64,000 nucleotides of DNA, from assembly GCF_013618865.1 (NCBI RefSeq), contig NZ_JABSOE010000016.1, forward strand, positions 1 through 64,000, read 5' to 3'. Under the pieces are notes generated by a model that worked only from the letters and a program-made list of their open reading frames with translations, was not told the DNA's origin and searched no databases. Of this stretch, positions 61,189 to 64,000 are shown in pieces. Both the position numbers and the translations under genes were made by a program. Positions within the stretch are counted from its first letter, which is position 1. Each line of letters starts with the position of its first letter. Source of the stretch: Phocaeicola faecicola (GTDB lineage: Bacteria; Bacteroidota; Bacteroidia; Bacteroidales; Bacteroidaceae).

Positions 61189-62694
61189 TTATTTCTTGAC
61201 TTCTACGGCAATTCCCTGGCGGGCCAGTTCCTTGACGGCTTTGTCAATGGCTTCATAATGTGCCGGCTCGATGCCCAGTTTGGGCAGGTCCAGTACCGGA
61301 AGCTCCATGGTATTGTGCATATCCTTATCGGCTACCTGGTCGATGATCATACCTACTGCACTGGTGTTGTTGGTAATCGGGTCGATCAGGATGAAGGCGC
61401 CGGTGGCTTTGTTCTTTTCGTACGGATCGAAGAACAGTTCTTTGGAAGAGGTCAGGACCACGCGGGCTATCTGGTTGAGCTGCATGGGGACATCTTCCTG
61501 CTTCAGCCGTCCGTTTTCTACCGACAAGTGCTCCATGGTGTTGATGTCTACCTTATAGGCAATGTGGTCGATACGTGTGCGGCTGGTGTTGGTGGTCTGC
61601 TTCAGGAAGAAGGATTTTTCCATATCCATCTTTTCTTCGTCCATCCATACCAGCATGGCTTCGAAGTTGCGTCCGATCATCGGCTGGTTGTCGGGGTGTA
61701 CCAGCATTTCTCCGCGGGATACGTCGATTTCGTCTTCCAGGGTCAGGGTGACTGACATCGGCGGGAAGGCATAGTCGATTTCTCCTTCGTAGGTGACGAT
61801 GCTCTTGACGTGCGATTTCTTTCCGGAAGGAAGTGCCATGACTTCATCGCCCTTGCGGATGATGCCTGAGGCTACCTTGCCGCAGAAGCCGCGGAAGTCG
61901 AGGTTGGGGCGCAATACGTATTGCACCGGATAGCGGAAATCCTGCAGGTTATGGTCGTTGCCGATGTGTACGGTTTCCAGGAATTCCAGCAAAGACGGAC
62001 CTTCGTACCATGGGGTGCGGTCGGACTTGTCGACTACGTTGTCGCCGTCAAGGGCCGACAGCGGAATGCACTGTACATCGGGGATGCCCAGCGGATTGAT
62101 GAAGGCTTTGTATTCACCGACAATCTTGTCGAAGACTTCCTTCGAGAAGTCTACCAGGTCCATCTTGTTGACTGCCAGTACGACGTGCTTGATGCCCAGC
62201 AGGGAAACCAGATAGGTGTGACGGCGGGTCTGGGTGATTACTCCGGTACGTGCGTCGACCAGAATAATGGCCAGGTTGGCTGTCGATCCGCCGGTAATCA
62301 TGTTGCGGGTGTACTGTTCGTGTCCTGGAGTGTCGGCGATGATGAACTTGCGGTTGTTGGTAGAGAAATAGCGGTAGGCTACGTCGATGGTGATACCTTG
62401 TTCGCGTTCGGCTTTCAGACCGTCGAGCAGCAGGGCATAGTCGATGTGCTCGCCGGCATTTCCTACTCGTTTGCTGTCGCGTTCGAGGGCATCCAACTGG
62501 TCTTCGTACAGTTTCTTACTGTCGAAGAGCAGACGGCCGATGAGGGTGGATTTTCCGTCGTCTACCGAACCGGCTGTCAGGAAGCGCAACAGGTCTTTTT
62601 GTTCGTCTTTCTTCAAAAATTCCTCGATGGACATGGTGCCTCTGGCTTCCCCTTCCATCGGGTTTCCTGATTTGTTTTTATCTAGTTGTTCCAT
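61189..62694 (-). CDS. cysN: Sulfate adenylyltransferase subunit 1 (GTPase)
   Basis: 501 residues. With CysD it makes APS from ATP and sulfate, driven by GTP hydrolysis. EF-Tu-like G domain: [20 protein letters not shown] (P-loop, about 38-57), [14 protein letters not shown] (G3), [11 protein letters not shown] (G4) and the G5 loop region. Two beta-barrel domains follow. No fused APS kinase domain; a separate cysC is present. 51 bases separate it from the sulfotransferase gene and 18 from cysD. Confidence 0.95.
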   Translation of the reverse strand: MEQLDKNKSGNPMEGEARGTMSIEEFLKKDEQKDLLRFLTAGSVDDGKSTLIGRLLFDSKKLYEDQLDALERDSKRVGNAGEHIDYALLLDGLKAEREQGITIDVAYRYFSTNNRKFIIADTPGHEQYTRNMITGGSTANLAIILVDARTGVITQTRRHTYLVSLLGIKHVVLAVNKMDLVDFSKEVFDKIVGEYKAFINPLGIPDVQCIPLSALDGDNVVDKSDRTPWYEGPSLLEFLETVHIGNDHNLQDFRYPVQYVLRPNLDFRGFCGKVASGIIRKGDEVMALPSGKKSHVKSIVTYEGEIDYAFPPMSVTLTLEDEIDVSRGEMLVHPDNQPMIGRNFEAMLVWMDEEKMDMEKSFFLKQTTNTSRTRIDHIAYKVDINTMEHLSVENGRLKQEDVPMQLNQIARVVLTSSKELFFDPYEKNKATGAFILIDPITNNTSAVGMIIDQVADKDMHNTMELPVLDLPKLGIEPAHYEAIDKAVKELARQGIAVEVKK

Positions 62695-62712
62695 AAATTC
62701 AGTCTTTTGGGG

Positions 62713-63624
62713 TTAGAAATATCCTTCGCGTTTTTTCTGCTCCATGCTGGCTTCCTGGTCGAAGTCGATGACACGGGTAGTGCGTTCGCTCTTGGTGGTG
62801 GTCATCATTTCCTCTACAATCTTTTCAATGGTATCGGCTTCGCTTTCGATGGCTCCGGTCAGCGGCCAGCAGCCGAGGGTACGGAAGCGGATTTTCTTCA
62901 TCTCAATCTTGTCTTTGTACTGTTCCGGAAGGCGGTCGTCATCGGGCATGATGAGCTGTCCGTCGAGGTTGATGACCGGACGTTCCTTGGCAAAGTACAG
63001 GGGCACGATAGGGATGTTTTCCAGACGGATGTATTGCCAGATATCAAGCTCGGTCCAGTTGCTCAGCGGGAACACGCGGATGCTTTCTCCTTTGCGGATG
63101 CGGGCATTGTAGATGTCCCAGAGTTCCGGACGCTGGTTCTTGGGATCCCACTGGTGGAATTCGTTGCGGAACGAGAAAATACGTTCTTTGGCACGTGATT
63201 TTTCTTCGTCGCGGCGGGCGCCTCCGAAGGCGGCATCAAACTTGTATTTGTCGAGCGCGTGAAGCAGGGCCTGAGTCTTCATCAGGTCGGTGTGTACCTT
63301 GCTTCCGTGGGTAAACGGACCCACACCGGCACGGAAGGCTTCCATGTTGCTTTCTACAATCAGGTTCCATCCGTATTTCTTGGCATATTCGTCACGGAAC
63401 TGAATCATTTCCTTGAATTTCCATTTGGAGTCGATGTGCATCAGCGGGAAGGGAACTTTTCCCGGTGCAAAGGCCTTTTCGGCAAGGCGTACCATGACCG
63501 ATGAATCTTTTCCGATGCTGTAAAGCATGACGGGGTTTTCAAATTCGGCTGCCACTTCGCGGATGATGTGAATGGACTCGGCTTCGAGTTCTTTCAAGTG
63601 GCTTAACTTATATTCTTCTTTCAT
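62713..63624 (-). CDS. cysD: Sulfate adenylyltransferase subunit 2
   Basis: 303 residues. PP-loop ATP pyrophosphatase that adenylates sulfate. The PP-loop is [16 protein letters not shown] (about 34-49), with the following [30 protein letters not shown] and [17 protein letters not shown] motifs in order, and the C-terminal [20 protein letters not shown]. Full length. It lies between cysC and cysN in the same operon. Confidence 0.96.
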   Translation of the reverse strand: MKEEYKLSHLKELEAESIHIIREVAAEFENPVMLYSIGKDSSVMVRLAEKAFAPGKVPFPLMHIDSKWKFKEMIQFRDEYAKKYGWNLIVESNMEAFRAGVGPFTHGSKVHTDLMKTQALLHALDKYKFDAAFGGARRDEEKSRAKERIFSFRNEFHQWDPKNQRPELWDIYNARIRKGESIRVFPLSNWTELDIWQYIRLENIPIVPLYFAKERPVINLDGQLIMPDDDRLPEQYKDKIEMKKIRFRTLGCWPLTGAIESEADTIEKIVEEMMTTTKSERTTRVIDFDQEASMEQKKREGYF

Positions 63625-63710
63625 CTTGATTATGAATATTGTTTGTATTCGGAATTAAAATGTAATCCGGCTGCGCGTCTGTGGCGGGCGGCCGGAAGTG
63701 TCTGGTTGTC

Positions 63711-64000
63711 TTATTTCTGACCGGCGGGCAACACCTTGGGCAAAATCAGCTGCAGGAGTTGTGCGACGGATTCTTCGAGCGACAATCTGGAAGTATCCAG
63801 TGAGAGTGCCGGATGTGCCGGGGCCTCGAAGGGGGCGGATATGCCGGTGAAATTCTTGATTTCTCCACGGCGTGCCTTGGCGTACAGACCTTTCACGTCT
63901 CTGCGCTCGCACTCTTCGATGGGGGTGCTGACATAGATTTCCATAAAGTCATCCGGACCGATGATGCGGGCTGCCATTTCGCGCAGGTCGTTGTTGGGAC
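63711..64000 (-). CDS. cysC: Adenylylsulfate kinase, partial at window edge
   Basis: C-terminal 96 codons of APS kinase, which phosphorylates APS to PAPS. The frame is open to the edge, reading PNNDLREMAAR before the internal Met at 63977, so the start lies beyond 64000. Diagnostic motifs: FMEIYVSTPIEECERRD, VKGLYAKARRGEIKNFTGI and APFEAPAHPAL. The P-loop is outside the window. 86 bases separate it from cysD; its presence shows that the cluster makes PAPS and does not only assimilate sulfate to APS. Confidence 0.93.
   Translation of the reverse strand, partial: PNNDLREMAARIIGPDDFMEIYVSTPIEECERRDVKGLYAKARRGEIKNFTGISAPFEAPAHPALSLDTSRLSLEESVAQLLQLILPKVLPAGQK

Noticed and set aside
61921-62670. 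Plus-strand frames opposite cysN and cysD
   Set aside because: Shadows of highly conserved genes.

Overview
The window looks like chromosome from a gut Bacteroidales species, probably Phocaeicola or Bacteroides. The evidence is the repeated Bacteroidetes promoter form (TTTG, about 19 bases, TAnnTTTG), lipoproteins with an acidic export signal after the lipid-bearing cysteine, abundant outer-membrane barrels, an anaerobic sulfatase maturase, and a small 'smalltalk' protein. All product names rest on motif reading and memory of families; no database search was possible.

Layout. 1-434 is a decayed ISL3-type transposase. About 553-10020 is an NBU-like integrative mobilizable element inserted at the 3' end of tRNA-Ser(UGA). 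It holds a tyrosine integrase, a cargo pair (DUF1016-type PDDEXK nuclease plus an unknown protein), a DUF3853 helix-turn-helix protein, a RepA-like ATPase, an iteron-like repeat region, a primase, a probable oriT, a MobV relaxase, and a membrane-protein/winged-helix cargo pair. 10.1-19.4 kb is housekeeping: a structured RNA candidate, pcrA, nspC, a six-gene tRNA-Gly/Leu array, ribE, a YihY membrane protein, rnpB and an HtrA protease. 19.7-29.4 kb carries a small repressor, a large collagen-repeat surface lipoprotein, a set of envelope genes (PCMD lipoprotein, barrel, GHL10 glycoside hydrolase) and an AspT/YidE-type transporter. 29.6-36.6 kb has a superfamily 1 helicase, an EamA exporter, an AAA ATPase plus DUF4435/TOPRIM-like pair resembling PARIS/OLD systems, an anSME and a small barrel.

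36.8-41.0 kb is an aromatic amino-acid operon on the minus strand: pheA, aminotransferase, DAHP synthase/chorismate mutase, tyrA. It is preceded by what reads as a complete transcription attenuator: a 28-residue leader peptide with eleven consecutive Phe/Tyr codons, a terminator, and a competing antiterminator pairing. This is the clearest regulatory find in the window.

43.7-56 kb is a phage-repressor-like switch (S24 repressor, zinc-finger protein, smalltalk) followed by a polymorphic-toxin locus. That locus has two large Sec-exported RHS/YD proteins, a variable tip interrupted by an in-frame stop, an RDD-family immunity candidate, a displaced orphan tip cassette with a near-identical 669-base RHS core, a second immunity candidate, a third truncated RHS copy, and remnants of a PLD-like gene and possibly a group II intron at the junctions. 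56-64 kb contains a barrel protein, a potassium-channel-like protein, NhaC, and a sulfation cluster (cysC, cysD, cysN and a sulfotransferase) that would make PAPS and use it, comparable to the steroid/sterol sulfotransferase cluster described in B. thetaiotaomicron. cysC runs off the right edge.
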